From assembly GCA_963799425.1 (NCBI GenBank), contig CAWCXA010000009.1, positions 124,001-188,000 on the forward strand: DNA of 64,000 nucleotides, in the 5' to 3' direction. Shown here in pieces: positions 50,058 through 59,133 of this stretch. The DNA is from CAVWSM01 sp963799425. Its GTDB lineage: Bacteria > Actinomycetota > Actinomycetes > Jiangellales > Jiangellaceae. The notes under the pieces were generated by a model. That model was not told where the DNA came from. It was given only the letters and a program-made list of their open reading frames with translations, and did not search any database. The position numbers and the translations under genes were made by a program. Each line of letters opens with the position of its first letter. The first letter of the stretch is position 1.

Positions 50058-51412
50058 GCCGCGGTGACCGGCGCGCGGCGACGGCGGTGACCTAGCACCC
50101 GGACGAGGATGCCCGGAGCGATCAGGCTGGACGGCGGAGCGATCATGTTGATTGCGCGCAGGAACGTGTAGGCGACGACCGCATCGAGGGTGGCGGCGCG
50201 GGCGAGCCTGGCCAGGTACCGGTTGAACAGCCTGGCCGCGAGAGTCCGACGCCCCTCAACCCAGGGAAAGCGGAGGTCGGCGTTGGTCGACATCCGCCAA
50301 GGGCCGTCGACCACCTTCGCCGCGGCCGCGAAATACCGTCGGGCCAGGCCGGCCGTACCGGCGCGCAGCGCATCTCGCAGGACGATCGCTTCCAGGGCCG
50401 CGACGGTAATCCCCTGCCCGTACGTCGGGTTGAAGTTGCACAACGCGTCGCCGACGACGAGGAATCCCGCGGGGAGCCGCGCCAGCCGTTCGTAGCGGCG
50501 GCGGGTGCTCGGCGAGATCCGCATTCGCGTGGTCGCCGTCAGCGGCTCCGAACGCGCGACGATCTCGTGGATGTCGGGTGAGTTGAGGGTTTTCGCGAAC
50601 CGCTCGAACGCATCCGGCTCGACGGGTGGCGCGTGCTCCTGCATGCCGGTGAGCGTGCACACCCAGCGGCCGCCCTCGGCCGCGATCATCCCGCCACCGC
50701 GCGGAATCTCTCGAGTGCTGCCGATCGCCACGGAGACCGTGGCTCGGTCGGCGTCGGTCCGCCGGTAGTCGCGACTGACGTAGACGACGCCGGCGTGCAC
50801 CGTCTCCTTCGCCGGGGGTACGAAGCCGAGCTCGCCCAGCCACTGCGGCCCGCGGTTGCTGCGCCCAGTGGCATCCACGACCAGATCGGCTTCGAGGATC
50901 TTGGTGGCACCGCCGCTACGTACTCGCAGCCCGGTCACGTGGCCGTCCGGCGACGTCACGAGTCCCACCGCTTCGCAGCGGTCGAGCACGGTGACTCCGG
51001 GCAGCGCGGCCGTACGTTCCCGGATGGTGTGCTCCAGCAGCATTCGGCTGGTCGTGAGCACGACGAGGTCGGAGCCCGCGGGGGCGAGGGGACCGCCGTC
51101 GAATACGAGCCGCGCGTGCCGCTGCATGTCGGCCAGCCAGCCGCCCTGCTCGATCAGCTCTGCCGTGATGCCGCCGTAGAGCTCCTCGATGATCTCTCGG
51201 CCGCGGGCCAGGAGGGCATGTGCGTGCACCGCCTGGGGCACCCCGCGCCGCGGCCGGGGCGATTCAGGCAGGGCGTCCCGGTCGACGATCGTGACACGGT
51301 CGAAGAACTCGGTGAGCACGCGACCGGCGAGCAGGCCCGCGAGGCTGGCGCCGGCGACGACGGCATGGCCTCCAGTCGCAGGTCTGCTCATGCCATCCCC
51401 GTTTTCGGTCAC
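50033..51412 (-). CDS. FAD-dependent oxidoreductase / monooxygenase-like
   Basis: 459 residues. FAD-binding HAVVAGASLAGLLAGRVLTE (GxGxxG variant), DG-motif-like VVDATGRSNRGPQWL near 185, and LPAGFLVVGDALCNFNPTYGQ near 335, the GD box of the PHBH/squalene-epoxidase group. The pattern GVPQAVHAHALLARG is typical of a geranylgeranyl-reductase-like subset often annotated as hydroxylase. The substrate is unknown. It is convergent with and overlaps gltA by 25 bp. Upstream 172 bp (51413-51584) contain no gene. Confidence 0.85.
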   Translation of the reverse strand: MTENGDGMSRPATGGHAVVAGASLAGLLAGRVLTEFFDRVTIVDRDALPESPRPRRGVPQAVHAHALLARGREIIEELYGGITAELIEQGGWLADMQRHARLVFDGGPLAPAGSDLVVLTTSRMLLEHTIRERTAALPGVTVLDRCEAVGLVTSPDGHVTGLRVRSGGATKILEADLVVDATGRSNRGPQWLGELGFVPPAKETVHAGVVYVSRDYRRTDADRATVSVAIGSTREIPRGGGMIAAEGGRWVCTLTGMQEHAPPVEPDAFERFAKTLNSPDIHEIVARSEPLTATTRMRISPSTRRRYERLARLPAGFLVVGDALCNFNPTYGQGITVAALEAIVLRDALRAGTAGLARRYFAAAAKVVDGPWRMSTNADLRFPWVEGRRTLAARLFNRYLARLARAATLDAVVAYTFLRAINMIAPPSSLIAPGILVRVLGHRRRRAPVTAAQRFSTAT

Positions 51413-51584
51413 AGCCCCCGTTCATGTACGCGCGGAGCCTTCGGGTGATGTTTCGCGGCCAGGTGCTGGCGCGGATTGCTCGTCGTACGCGTACGTCATC
51501 CAGCGTTCGGCTAGTCGGGTAACTCCGTGCCAGATAGCGACAGCAAGTTACCCCGATGCCGCGATGCCACAGTGGCGCCAGGAG

Positions 51585-52553
51585 CTAGGAGCCCCGCAGC
51601 ACGTCGACGTGCACGTGGTCGAGGTGCCGCAGGATCGGGTTGTCGGTGGGCCCGTCGGGGTGTTCATAGGGCCGCCAGCCGTCCTCCGACTGGGCCGCCG
51701 ACCAGACGCGATCATCGAAGATCACCGTGGCGATCTGCAGCCGCTCGGCGTGCGCGACAAGCCACTGGGCGACCGCCCACCCTTGCCGCGTCGACTCGGC
51801 GGACATCGGCCGGAAGAAGACATCGACCGCGCGCCCCTCGTAGTGCGCGGAGCCTTCGATGTGGCCGGTGCTCACGCCGCCCGGCTCGAACCCGCCCATC
51901 GGCAACGTGCCGAACGCGCTGTTCAGCCCGTCGCGCACGACCGCCGCGCGACCCGTCAACCCGTCGGCCGCCATGGACTCGGCCGCGACATCGGCCACCT
52001 TGACAGTGCAGGTCAATGCCGCCTGCGAGTTGCCCGTGAGCGCTGAGGCGAGCACCCGCGCGTCGGCCTCGTGGTCGGCGTAGGCCTCGGGGAAGGCGCT
52101 GCGCTGCACCTCCTGCGCAGCCACGGTGATCTCGAGCTCGGTGTATGCGGGCACCTTCACGAGTGCGTCGTAGAACGCGTTGGCGGCGTAGACAGGGTCC
52201 TGGATCTGCTCCTCGCTGCCCCAGCCCTGGCTAGGCCGCTGCTGGAACAGGCCAATCGAGTCACGGTCGCCGTGCCCGATGTTGTGCAGGTCGGATTCCT
52301 GGTAAGCCGTGGCGAGAGCGATCGTCACCGCGCGGGCCGGAAGGGCGCGGGACTGCCCGACCGACGCGATGGTCGCGGCGTTCTCGGCCTGGTCGATCTC
52401 GAGCTCGACCGTGCGGCCTTCGGCTGACGCCAGGCACCGCTCCGGGTTGATCAAGGAGTCCAGGCTGCCCCGCCACCACAGAAGGCCGGAGACGATCACG
52501 GCCACCGCTCCGATGGCGATGGCCGCGACGAGACGACGGCGTCGGACTCTCAT
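51585..52553 (-). CDS. Membrane-anchored lysozyme-like protein
   Basis: 322 residues from ATG at 52553. N-terminal anchor (RLVAAIAIGAVAVIVSGLLW), then a lytic-transglycosylase-like helical segment with TIALATAYQESDLHNIGHGD and SIGLFQQRPSQGWGSEEQI, where the E in AYQESDL is placed like a catalytic glutamate. A C-terminal domain (about 190-320) holds HYEGRAVDVFFRP and HLDHVHVDV, with the H-x3-R-A-x-D and H-V-H pattern of D,D-peptidase-like (peptidase M15/heparin-binding) folds. A cell-wall role is likely but not proven. 56 bp separate it from dapD. Confidence 0.78.
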   Translation of the reverse strand: MRVRRRRLVAAIAIGAVAVIVSGLLWWRGSLDSLINPERCLASAEGRTVELEIDQAENAATIASVGQSRALPARAVTIALATAYQESDLHNIGHGDRDSIGLFQQRPSQGWGSEEQIQDPVYAANAFYDALVKVPAYTELEITVAAQEVQRSAFPEAYADHEADARVLASALTGNSQAALTCTVKVADVAAESMAADGLTGRAAVVRDGLNSAFGTLPMGGFEPGGVSTGHIEGSAHYEGRAVDVFFRPMSAESTRQGWAVAQWLVAHAERLQIATVIFDDRVWSAAQSEDGWRPYEHPDGPTDNPILRHLDHVHVDVLRGS

Positions 52554-52609
52554 ACGAGGTCCAACGGGCGGCCTACGAGGAGGCGTTCCCGCTCGGGTGG
52601 CGCCGGGCA

Positions 52610-53527
52610 TCAGTTGCTGTGCAGCGCGGCGTTGAGCCCGCCCCAGCTGCCGGAGCGGGGTACAGCCTCGATCGCGCCGGTGACGCTGTTGCGGCGAAAC
52701 AGCAGCCCCATCGCGCCGGAGAGCTCGCGAGCCTTGACGACGGCGCCGTCCGGCAGGGTGACCTTGGTGCCGGCAGTGATGTAGCAGCCCGCCTCCACCA
52801 CGGACTCGTCACCGAGCGAGATGCCAAGCCCCGCATTGGCGCCGACCAGGCAGCCCTTGCCAATCGAGATGACTTCCCTGCCGCCGCCGGACAACGTGCC
52901 CATGATCGAGGCGCCACCACCGATGTCGGACCCGTCGCCGACCACGACCCCGGCCGAGATGCGGCCCTCGACCATCGAGTGACCAAGGGTGCCCGCGTTG
53001 AAGTTGACGAAACCCTCGTGCATCACGGTGGTGCCCTCGGCCAGATGAGCACCGAGGCGTACGCGGTCGGCATCGGCGATGCGCACACCTGACGGCACGA
53101 CGAAGTCGACCATCCGCGGGAACTTGTCGATCCCGTAGACAGTGACCCAACCCCGCTGCCGCAAGCGCAGACGTGTTTCCTCGAAGCCGTCCGCAGCGCA
53201 CGGCCCGTGATTGGTCCAGACGACGTTGGTCAGCACGCCAAAGATGCCGTCGAGGTTCTGCCCGTGAGGTTGGACGAGCCGGTGTGAGAGGAGGTGCAGC
53301 CGTAGGTAGGCATCGGCGGCATCGGCCGGTGGCGCATCGAGGTCGATCACGGTCGTCACGAGCTCCGTACGGATCTCGCGAGCGTCGTCCGCGGCCGCGG
53401 GAAGGTCGGGAACCGCTGCGGCCGCCGGCTTGGCACCCAGCCGCGGCGCGGGGTACCACACGTCGAGCACAGCGCCGCTGCGGTGGGTGGTAGCGAGGCC
53501 GAAGCCCCAGGCAGAACGGGTCGTCAT
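52610..53527 (-). CDS. dapD: Tetrahydrodipicolinate N-succinyltransferase
   Basis: 305 residues from ATG at 53527. Actinobacterial DapD: an N-terminal alpha/beta domain, then a left-handed beta-helix of hexapeptide repeats (about 165-280: FVNFNAGTLGHSMVEGRISA, DGSDIGGGASIMGTLSGGG, LVGANAGLGISLGDESVVEA). Transfers succinyl from succinyl-CoA to tetrahydrodipicolinate, the first committed step of the succinylase branch. It is divergent from the VOC-dapE pair, 65 bp away. Confidence 0.95.
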   Translation of the reverse strand: MTTRSAWGFGLATTHRSGAVLDVWYPAPRLGAKPAAAAVPDLPAAADDAREIRTELVTTVIDLDAPPADAADAYLRLHLLSHRLVQPHGQNLDGIFGVLTNVVWTNHGPCAADGFEETRLRLRQRGWVTVYGIDKFPRMVDFVVPSGVRIADADRVRLGAHLAEGTTVMHEGFVNFNAGTLGHSMVEGRISAGVVVGDGSDIGGGASIMGTLSGGGREVISIGKGCLVGANAGLGISLGDESVVEAGCYITAGTKVTLPDGAVVKARELSGAMGLLFRRNSVTGAIEAVPRSGSWGGLNAALHSN

Positions 53528-53592
53528 GGTCTCCAAGCCTGCCAGAGCGTTGGACGGTTGTTGTGTCGCAGGGGCATGGCAGGCTTGCGCTC

Positions 53593-54297
53593 ATGGCTCT
53601 GGCTGTGTGGAAAGACCTTGTCATCGATGCTGCGGACCCGGCGGCACTAGGCGCCTTCTGGGGCCACATCCTCGGCCTCGATCTCGAAGTGCTCGACGAC
53701 GGTGACGCGGTGCTGCGCGGGTCGACCCCGGAGCAGACGATCTGGGTCAACCGTGTCCCTGAGCCGAAGACTGTCAAGCATCGCGTGCACCTCGACCTTG
53801 CGGTCAACTCCCTGCAGCCATTGCTCGAGGCGGGCGCCACGGTGTTGCGGCCGGAGGGTGACGAGGGCATCCGCTGGACCGCGCTGGCTGATCCCGAGGG
53901 TGGCGAGTTCGATGCATTCGTGCGGCCCGAGCTGCCTGCCGAGCCCATCGCGCGGCCGTACGAACTCGGCATTGACACCGCGAGCTCGGAGAGCGCAGCC
54001 GCGCAGGCACGTTGGTGGGCAGACGTGCTGGACGCCAAGGCGGTCGACGATCCGGCACGCGGGTTCTCCTGGGTCGAGGGCATCCCCCGCACCCCCTTCG
54101 ACAGCTTCGACTTCGTTCCGGTGCCCGAGCCCAAGACGGTGAAGAACCGCGTGCACTGGGACGTGGTCTGCGACGACGTCGACGAGCTGGTCGCGCGCGG
54201 GGCGACGGTGTTGCGCTCGCCCGACGATGACATCGGCTGGCACGTCATGGCCGACCCCGAGGGCAACGAGTTCTGCGCGATGCCGTCGAAGCGCTGA
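53593..54297 (+). CDS. VOC (glyoxalase-like) protein with two domains
   Basis: 234 residues from ATG at 53593. Two glyoxalase-6-type repeats: about 5-112 (WKDLVIDAADPAALGAFWGH, then HRVHLDLAVNSLQPLLEAGA and DPEGGEFDAF) and 125-232 (a second FWADVLDAKA-like unit, then NRVHWDVVCDDVDELVARGA and DPEGNEFCAM). Each keeps the H-x-D and E-F pattern. Possible metal-dependent enzyme or binding protein, with unknown substrate. Its stop overlaps the ATG of dapE by one base (TGATG), so the two are coupled. Confidence 0.86.
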   Translation: MALAVWKDLVIDAADPAALGAFWGHILGLDLEVLDDGDAVLRGSTPEQTIWVNRVPEPKTVKHRVHLDLAVNSLQPLLEAGATVLRPEGDEGIRWTALADPEGGEFDAFVRPELPAEPIARPYELGIDTASSESAAAQARWWADVLDAKAVDDPARGFSWVEGIPRTPFDSFDFVPVPEPKTVKNRVHWDVVCDDVDELVARGATVLRSPDDDIGWHVMADPEGNEFCAMPSKR

Positions 54298-55358
54298 TGA
54301 CGACTCTCGACCTGACCACGGACGGCCCGACGCTCACGGCGGCCCTCTGTGACATCGAGTCGGTGAGTGGCTCGGAGGCGGCGATCGCCGACGCCGTGGA
54401 AGCCGCGTTGCGTCCGCACGACCACCTCGAGGTCACTCGCGACGGCGACGCGGTGGTCGCGCGCACAAGACAGGGCCGCGCTGAGCGCGTGCTCCTCGCG
54501 GGGCACCTCGACACCGTGCCCGTCGCGGGCAACCTGCCGACTCGGCGTGATGGCTCGACGTTGTTCGGCCGAGGGACCGTCGACATGAAGGGCGGCGTCG
54601 CGGTCACGCTCCGGCTGGCAGCGACGCTCTCCGCACCCAACCGTGACGTCACCTACGTCTTCTACGACCACGAGGAGGTTGCTGCGGAGCTCAACGGTCT
54701 CGGCCGGCTGACCCGGATCCGTCCCGAGCTCCTCGCGGCCGACTTCGCTGTGCTGCTGGAGCCAACTGCGGCGCAGGTCGAGGGCGGGTGCAACGGGACG
54801 CTGTTGGTCGAGGTCACCGTGCCGGGAAAGGCCGCGCACAGTGCACGGTCGTGGATGGGTGTCAACGCGATCCACGCGGCAGCAGAGGTACTTGACCGGC
54901 TTCGCGCCTACGATGCCGCGACCGTCGAGGTCGACGGGCTTGTCTACCGGGAGGGCCTCAACGCGGTCCGGATCAGCGGTGGCATCGCCGGCAACGTCAT
55001 CCCCGACCGGTGCGTCGTGGCAGTCAACTACCGGTTCGCGCCGAGCCACACCGAGGAGAGCGCGCTCAACCACGTACGCGCGGTGTTCGAGGGGTTCGAC
55101 GTGACGCGCGTCGACTCGGCACCCGGTGCACGGCCCGGCCTGCAGCACCCCGCTGCGGCGGCGTTCGTGTCGGCCGTCGGTGGGGAGCCGCGGGCCAAGG
55201 AGGGCTGGACCGATGTCGCGAGGTTTTCGGCGCTCGGCGTGCCTGCGGTCAATTACGGGCCGGGCGACCCGCTGCTCGCGCACACCGACGACGAGCGGGT
55301 CGACGTGACCGAGATCGTCACTTGCGAGGAGCGGCTACGACTCTGGCTCACCTCGTGA
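54297..55358 (+). CDS. dapE: Succinyl-diaminopimelate desuccinylase
   Basis: 353 residues. M20 metallopeptidase: LLAGHLDTVPVAGN (first zinc His-Asp), FGRGTVDMKGGVAV (bridging Asp), VFYDHEEVAAELNG (catalytic and metal Glu), and a C-terminal histidine in LLAHTDDERVDV. The small lid domain lies between about 175 and 285. Releases succinate to give LL-DAP. In M. tuberculosis dapE likewise lies next to dapD. It starts within the stop of the VOC gene. Confidence 0.95.
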   Translation: MTTLDLTTDGPTLTAALCDIESVSGSEAAIADAVEAALRPHDHLEVTRDGDAVVARTRQGRAERVLLAGHLDTVPVAGNLPTRRDGSTLFGRGTVDMKGGVAVTLRLAATLSAPNRDVTYVFYDHEEVAAELNGLGRLTRIRPELLAADFAVLLEPTAAQVEGGCNGTLLVEVTVPGKAAHSARSWMGVNAIHAAAEVLDRLRAYDAATVEVDGLVYREGLNAVRISGGIAGNVIPDRCVVAVNYRFAPSHTEESALNHVRAVFEGFDVTRVDSAPGARPGLQHPAAAAFVSAVGGEPRAKEGWTDVARFSALGVPAVNYGPGDPLLAHTDDERVDVTEIVTCEERLRLWLTS

Positions 55359-55392
55359 GCCGTCCACTGCCCGACGTGGCTAGCCTCGGACC

Positions 55393-56202
55393 GTGACCGA
55401 GCGCGACTTGTCCATCCACCCGGACCGCCCACTGCAGAAGCAGCGCGGTCCTGTCACGCTGCGTCGGGGACAGGTGCAGGCGAGCACCACCGATCAGCGC
55501 CTGCTCGACTCGCGGGGCACCGCGGACTGGGTCCACACCGATCCGTGGCGAGTGCTGCGGATCCAGTCCGAGTTCGTCGAAGGGTTCGGCTTGCTGGCCG
55601 AGCTCGGGCCGGCGATCAGTGTTTTCGGCTCGGCACGCACCGAACGCGACGATCCGATGTACGGGCTGGCCGAGCAGGTGGGCCGGCGGCTCGCCGAGGC
55701 GGGCTACGCGGTCATCACGGGTGGTGGCCCCGGGATCATGGAGGCGGCCAACAAGGGGGCCTGCGACAGGGGCGGCCTTTCGGTGGGGCTCGGGATCGAG
55801 CTCCCTTTCGAGCAGGGCATCAACGACTGGGTCGACATCGGCATCCAGTTCCGCTACTTCTTCGCCCGCAAGACGATGTTCGTCAAGTACTCGCAAGGGT
55901 TCGTGGTCTTCCCGGGCGGGTTCGGGACGCTGGACGAGCTCTTCGAGGCGCTGACGCTGGTCCAGACCGGCAAGGTCACGCAGTTCCCCATCGTCCTCGT
56001 CGGTACGTCGTACTGGCAGGGCCTCCTCGACTGGCTGCGGGGCACGGTTGCCGAGCAGAAGAAGATCTCCCACCCTGACCTCGACCTGATCGTTCTCACC
56101 GACGACACCGACGAGGTCATCGCCACGGTGCAGGAGGCCGAGAAGCGCCGTACCAAGGAGGAGGCGGCACTCGCGGAGGCAGAGGACAAGGCGTCGACGT
56201 GA
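55393..56202 (+). CDS. LOG-family protein (TIGR00730), long form
   Basis: 269 residues from GTG at 55393. Nucleotide-binding GGGPGIMEAANKGA (111-124), FFARKTMFVKYS with R159-K160, and the catalytic P-G-G-F-G-T-L-D-E at 174-182. The family includes cytokinin riboside 5'-monophosphate phosphoribohydrolases and nucleosidases acting on AMP-like nucleotides. The N-terminal extension (1-70) is longer than in the short form next to it. It overlaps that gene by 4 bp (GTGA). Confidence 0.9.
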   Translation: MTERDLSIHPDRPLQKQRGPVTLRRGQVQASTTDQRLLDSRGTADWVHTDPWRVLRIQSEFVEGFGLLAELGPAISVFGSARTERDDPMYGLAEQVGRRLAEAGYAVITGGGPGIMEAANKGACDRGGLSVGLGIELPFEQGINDWVDIGIQFRYFFARKTMFVKYSQGFVVFPGGFGTLDELFEALTLVQTGKVTQFPIVLVGTSYWQGLLDWLRGTVAEQKKISHPDLDLIVLTDDTDEVIATVQEAEKRRTKEEAALAEAEDKAST

Positions 56203-56810
56203 GCGTCGCGGTCTGCGTGTTCTGCTCGTCCAGCGACCGGATCGATCAGTCGTACGCGCGGTTGGCCGAGTCCGTCGGCGAGGAGATCGCGCGGCGCGGG
56301 TGGACCCTCGTCAGCGGGGGAGGCAGCGTCTCATGCATGGGCGCGGTGGCGCGGGCGACTCGGGCGGGCGGAGCTCGCACGGTCGGCGTGATTCCCCAGG
56401 CCCTCGTCGACAGCGAGGTGGCCGACCACGACAGCGACGAGCTGATCGTCACCGCCGACATGCGCCAGCGCAAGGCGGAGATGGACCGCCGATCCGATGC
56501 GGTCCTCGCACTGCCTGGCGGCATCGGAACGCTCGAGGAGCTGCTCGAGATCTGGGTGGCCCGCACCCTGGGCCTGCACACCAAGCCGGTAGTGGTCGTC
56601 GATCCGGACGGCAGTTACGCGCACCTACGCCTGCAGATCGACCTCCTTGTCGAGCGGGGGTTCATGCGATCGGACGCTCGCGACCAACTGGTGTGGGCGG
56701 CATCCGCCGAAGAGGCCTTCGAGCTCCTGGAGCGCGGCCTGGCCGAGACTGGTCCGCCAGCCGTGAGCGCTGCCGCGGTCGCAGAAGAGCTGCTGGAGGC
56801 CGAGCCTTAG
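56199..56810 (+). CDS. LOG-family protein (TIGR00730), short form
   Basis: 203 residues. SGGGSVSCMGAVARA (39-53), R91-K92 (RQRKAEMD) and PGGIGTLEE at 106-114 keep the LOG active site. It resembles Rv1205-type proteins more closely than its long neighbour. Together they may act on different nucleotide monophosphates, but no substrate can be read from sequence. Convergent with folP, 27 bp apart. Confidence 0.9.
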   Translation: MSVAVCVFCSSSDRIDQSYARLAESVGEEIARRGWTLVSGGGSVSCMGAVARATRAGGARTVGVIPQALVDSEVADHDSDELIVTADMRQRKAEMDRRSDAVLALPGGIGTLEELLEIWVARTLGLHTKPVVVVDPDGSYAHLRLQIDLLVERGFMRSDARDQLVWAASAEEAFELLERGLAETGPPAVSAAAVAEELLEAEP

Positions 56811-56837
56811 AGTCGAGGGGCGCTTATGCCCGCGGCC

Positions 56838-57701
56838 TCAAGCCAGTCCGCGGCGGGCTACGGCCGGCGGGCGTACGCCCTTGATCGCCGCGACCATGTC
56901 GAGCACCTGTCGTGTCGCCGCCACATCGTGCGCCCGGAACACCCGCGCCCCGAGCCACGCCGAGACCGCCGTGGCGGCCAGCGTCCCGTACAACCGCTCG
57001 CCCACGGGGAGATCGAGGGCCTCCCCTACGAAGTCCTTCCGGGACAGGCTGACCAGGACCGGCCAGCCGGTTGCCACGAGCTCATCGAGCCGGCGTGTGA
57101 GGGTCAGCGAGTGCCAGGTGTTCTTGCCGAAGTCGTGGGTCGGGTCGACGAGGATGCCGTCTCGCCGCACGCCCGCGGCGATCGCGTGTTCGGCGAGTGC
57201 GGACACCCGGCCGAGCACGTCGGCGACGACGTCGTCGTATGCGACCCGGTGCGGGCGAGTGCGAGGTGAGAGCGGCCCGACGTGGCTGCACACGAGCCCG
57301 GCGCCGGTCTCGGCGGTCACCTGCGCGAGCAGGGGGTCAGCTCCTGACCACGTGTCGTTGACCAGGTCGGCGCCGGCGTCGATCGCAGCACGGGCGACGT
57401 CGGCACGCCAGGTGTCGACGCTCAGGACGACCTCGGGATAGCGGCCACGCGCAGCCTCGATAAGGGGCAGCACCCGCCGCAGCTCCTCGCCGACGTCGAC
57501 GTCATCCCCCGGCCCGGCCTTGACACCGCCGACGTCAACGATCTGTGCGCCCTCTGCCACGACCTCATCGACGCGGTCGAGCGCGGCCCCCAAGTCGTAC
57601 GTCGTGCCCTGGTCGAAGAAGGAGTCCGGCGTGCGGTTGACGATCGCCATGACGACGTGATCATCGTCGGTGAACACCCGGTCGCGCAGGCGCAAAAGCA
57701 C
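56838..57701 (-). CDS. folP: Dihydropteroate synthase family, FolP2-like
   Basis: 287 residues from GTG at 57701. TIM-barrel motifs: VMAIVNRTPDSFFDQGTTYD (pterin-binding NRTPDSF at 22-28), IVDVGGVKAGPGDDVDV, VLSVDTWRADVARAAIDAGA, LVNDTWSG, and LVSLSRKDFVGEAL. In the second loop the usual GGESTRPG is GGVKAGPG, so the pABA-binding Ser-Thr-Arg is changed. This matches M. tuberculosis FolP2 (Rv1207), which lacks clear synthase activity. The true substrate is unknown. Confidence 0.9.
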   Translation of the reverse strand: MLLRLRDRVFTDDDHVVMAIVNRTPDSFFDQGTTYDLGAALDRVDEVVAEGAQIVDVGGVKAGPGDDVDVGEELRRVLPLIEAARGRYPEVVLSVDTWRADVARAAIDAGADLVNDTWSGADPLLAQVTAETGAGLVCSHVGPLSPRTRPHRVAYDDVVADVLGRVSALAEHAIAAGVRRDGILVDPTHDFGKNTWHSLTLTRRLDELVATGWPVLVSLSRKDFVGEALDLPVGERLYGTLAATAVSAWLGARVFRAHDVAATRQVLDMVAAIKGVRPPAVARRGLA

Positions 57702-57805
57702 GGCTCATTCTCCCCGGGGTTTCGACACAACGGCACCCGGCGTCGAACCTACGGGCGCGGGGTGTCGTTGCGTCGGAAGCACGGCTGTCGGGCCAGCGTG
57801 CCACG

Positions 57806-58147
57806 ATGTGCCTCGTGCCGTACGTGGTGTTTGGTCTCATCGCCGTCGCAGTCCTTGTGCTCGTCGCAGTGGTCGCCACTGGTAAGGGCGGCGGCCTTGC
57901 CCGACTGCCCGATGAGGTGCCGGAGTTCGCGCTGCCCGACGGCGAGCTGACCCCCGACTTTGTCGACCACGTACGGCTGGGTGTCGCCGTGCGTGGTTAC
58001 CGCACCGACCAGGTCGACGACCTACTCGACCGCGTGTCGGCCGAGCTCGCCGCCCGGGATGCGGAGATCGCCGAGCTGCAGGCCCGGCTGTCGGCCGCTG
58101 CGGCGGCGGGGCTACCTCGGCGGGTGCCAGGCCCGTCGGCCGAGTGA
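57806..58147 (+). CDS. DivIVA-domain membrane protein
   Basis: 113 residues from ATG at 57806 (GTG 57815 is an alternative). One membrane helix (VVFGLIAVAVLVLVAVVATG) precedes a short DivIVA-like coiled-coil with the motif VRGYRTDQVDDLLDRVSAEL near 63-82 and a second helix ARDAEIAELQARL. Such proteins can localise to curved membrane or septa; this one is small and uncharacterised. It overlaps tag by 4 bp. Confidence 0.85.
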   Translation: MCLVPYVVFGLIAVAVLVLVAVVATGKGGGLARLPDEVPEFALPDGELTPDFVDHVRLGVAVRGYRTDQVDDLLDRVSAELAARDAEIAELQARLSAAAAAGLPRRVPGPSAE

Positions 58148-58740
58148 GCGGCCTCACCGTCGGGGACGACGGGCTCGCGCGGTGCGCGTGGGCGGGATCG
58201 GCGCCCGAATATCTCGCCTACCACGACGAGGAGTGGGGACGCCCGGTCCACGGCGACGCTCCGCTCTACGAACGGCTGACGCTCGAAGCCTTCCAGTCAG
58301 GGCTGGCGTGGATCACCATCCTGCGCAAACGGGAGGGGTTTCGAGGCGCATTCGCCGGCTTCGACCCGCATGCGGTCGCCCGCTTCGACGACGCTGACGT
58401 CGCCCGGCTGCTTGCCGACACCGGCATCGTCCGCAACCGTGCCAAGGTGCGGGCGGCGATCACCAACGCCCAGGCCACCGTCGCGCTGATCGAGGCCGAG
58501 GGATCGGGGGCGCTCGACCGGCTGATCTGGTCGGCGGCGCCGACGCCGGGCGTCCGGCCCGCTGCTGCGCTGGACGATCTCCCTGCGACGACACCTGAGT
58601 CCAAGGCGCTCGCCCGCGAGCTCAAGCGGCACGGGTTCGTGTTCGTCGGCCCGACCACGGTCTACGCCACGATGCAGGCCTGCGGCATCGTCGACGACCA
58701 CATCGCGGGCTGCTGGGTGCGCGATTCCGTCCGCGCCTGA
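58144..58740 (+). CDS. tag: DNA-3-methyladenine glycosylase I
   Basis: 198 residues from GTG at 58144. Removes 3-methyladenine from DNA. RCAWAGSAPEYLAYHDEEWG near the N-terminus (zinc Cys), SGLAWITILRKREGFRGAF, and the C-terminal HIAGCW hold the zinc-snap ligands (Cys, two His, Cys). AFAGFDPHAVARFDDADVAR is the helix-hairpin region. Coupled to the DivIVA gene. Confidence 0.95.
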   Translation: MSGLTVGDDGLARCAWAGSAPEYLAYHDEEWGRPVHGDAPLYERLTLEAFQSGLAWITILRKREGFRGAFAGFDPHAVARFDDADVARLLADTGIVRNRAKVRAAITNAQATVALIEAEGSGALDRLIWSAAPTPGVRPAAALDDLPATTPESKALARELKRHGFVFVGPTTVYATMQACGIVDDHIAGCWVRDSVRA

Positions 58741-58869
58741 ACCAGCCGGGCACAGTCTGGCGATCCGCTAGCGGAAGTTGGTCCCGAATGCGGGATAATG
58801 GGCGTGCCTTCACCCATGACGGCTGCGTCAGGTCGGCTTGGGTGAGCCAACCAAGGAAGGGGTGCGCGC

Positions 58870-59037
58870 ATGGCGGCCATGAAGCCGCGGACGGGCGATG
58901 GTCCGCTGGAAGTCACCAAGGAGGGGCGCAGCATCATTATGCGAGTCCCCCTGGAAGGTGGCGGCAGACTGGTCGTCGAGCTGTCGGCCGACGAGGCCAA
59001 CGCGCTCGGCGACGCGCTCAAGGGCGTGGTGGGCTGA
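58870..59037 (+). CDS. DUF3117 protein
   Basis: 55 residues from ATG at 58870: MAAMKPRTGDGPLEVTKEGR, then SIIMRVPLEGGGRLVVELSA and DEANALGDALKGVVG. Highly conserved in size and sequence among actinobacteria, with no known function; cytoplasmic by composition. M. tuberculosis has the homologue (Rv1211) in the same order after tag. A hairpin follows at 59070-59106. Confidence 0.92.
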   Translation: MAAMKPRTGDGPLEVTKEGRSIIMRVPLEGGGRLVVELSADEANALGDALKGVVG

Positions 59038-59069
59038 GCTCGCCCATCACGATGCACATCAACTAGTCC

Positions 59070-59106
59070 GACCCCGGCCGAGTGCCACCAGGCGCTCGCC
59101 GGGGTC
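59070..59106 (+). terminator. Hairpin after DUF3117 gene
   Basis: A 9-bp perfect stem GACCCCGGC/GCCGGGGTC, then a one-base bulge and three more pairs, 32 bases after the DUF3117 stop. Likely terminator ahead of the aminopeptidase gene. Confidence 0.65.
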
Positions 59107-59133
59107 GTTCCATGGTCTGCCCGGGAGGGTTCA

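Noticed and set aside
52809..55283. 824-residue open frame on the minus strand
   Set aside because: It is the antisense shadow of the VOC and dapE genes and the start of dapD. The composition is low-complexity Arg/Ser/Pro, and both strands have better genes.
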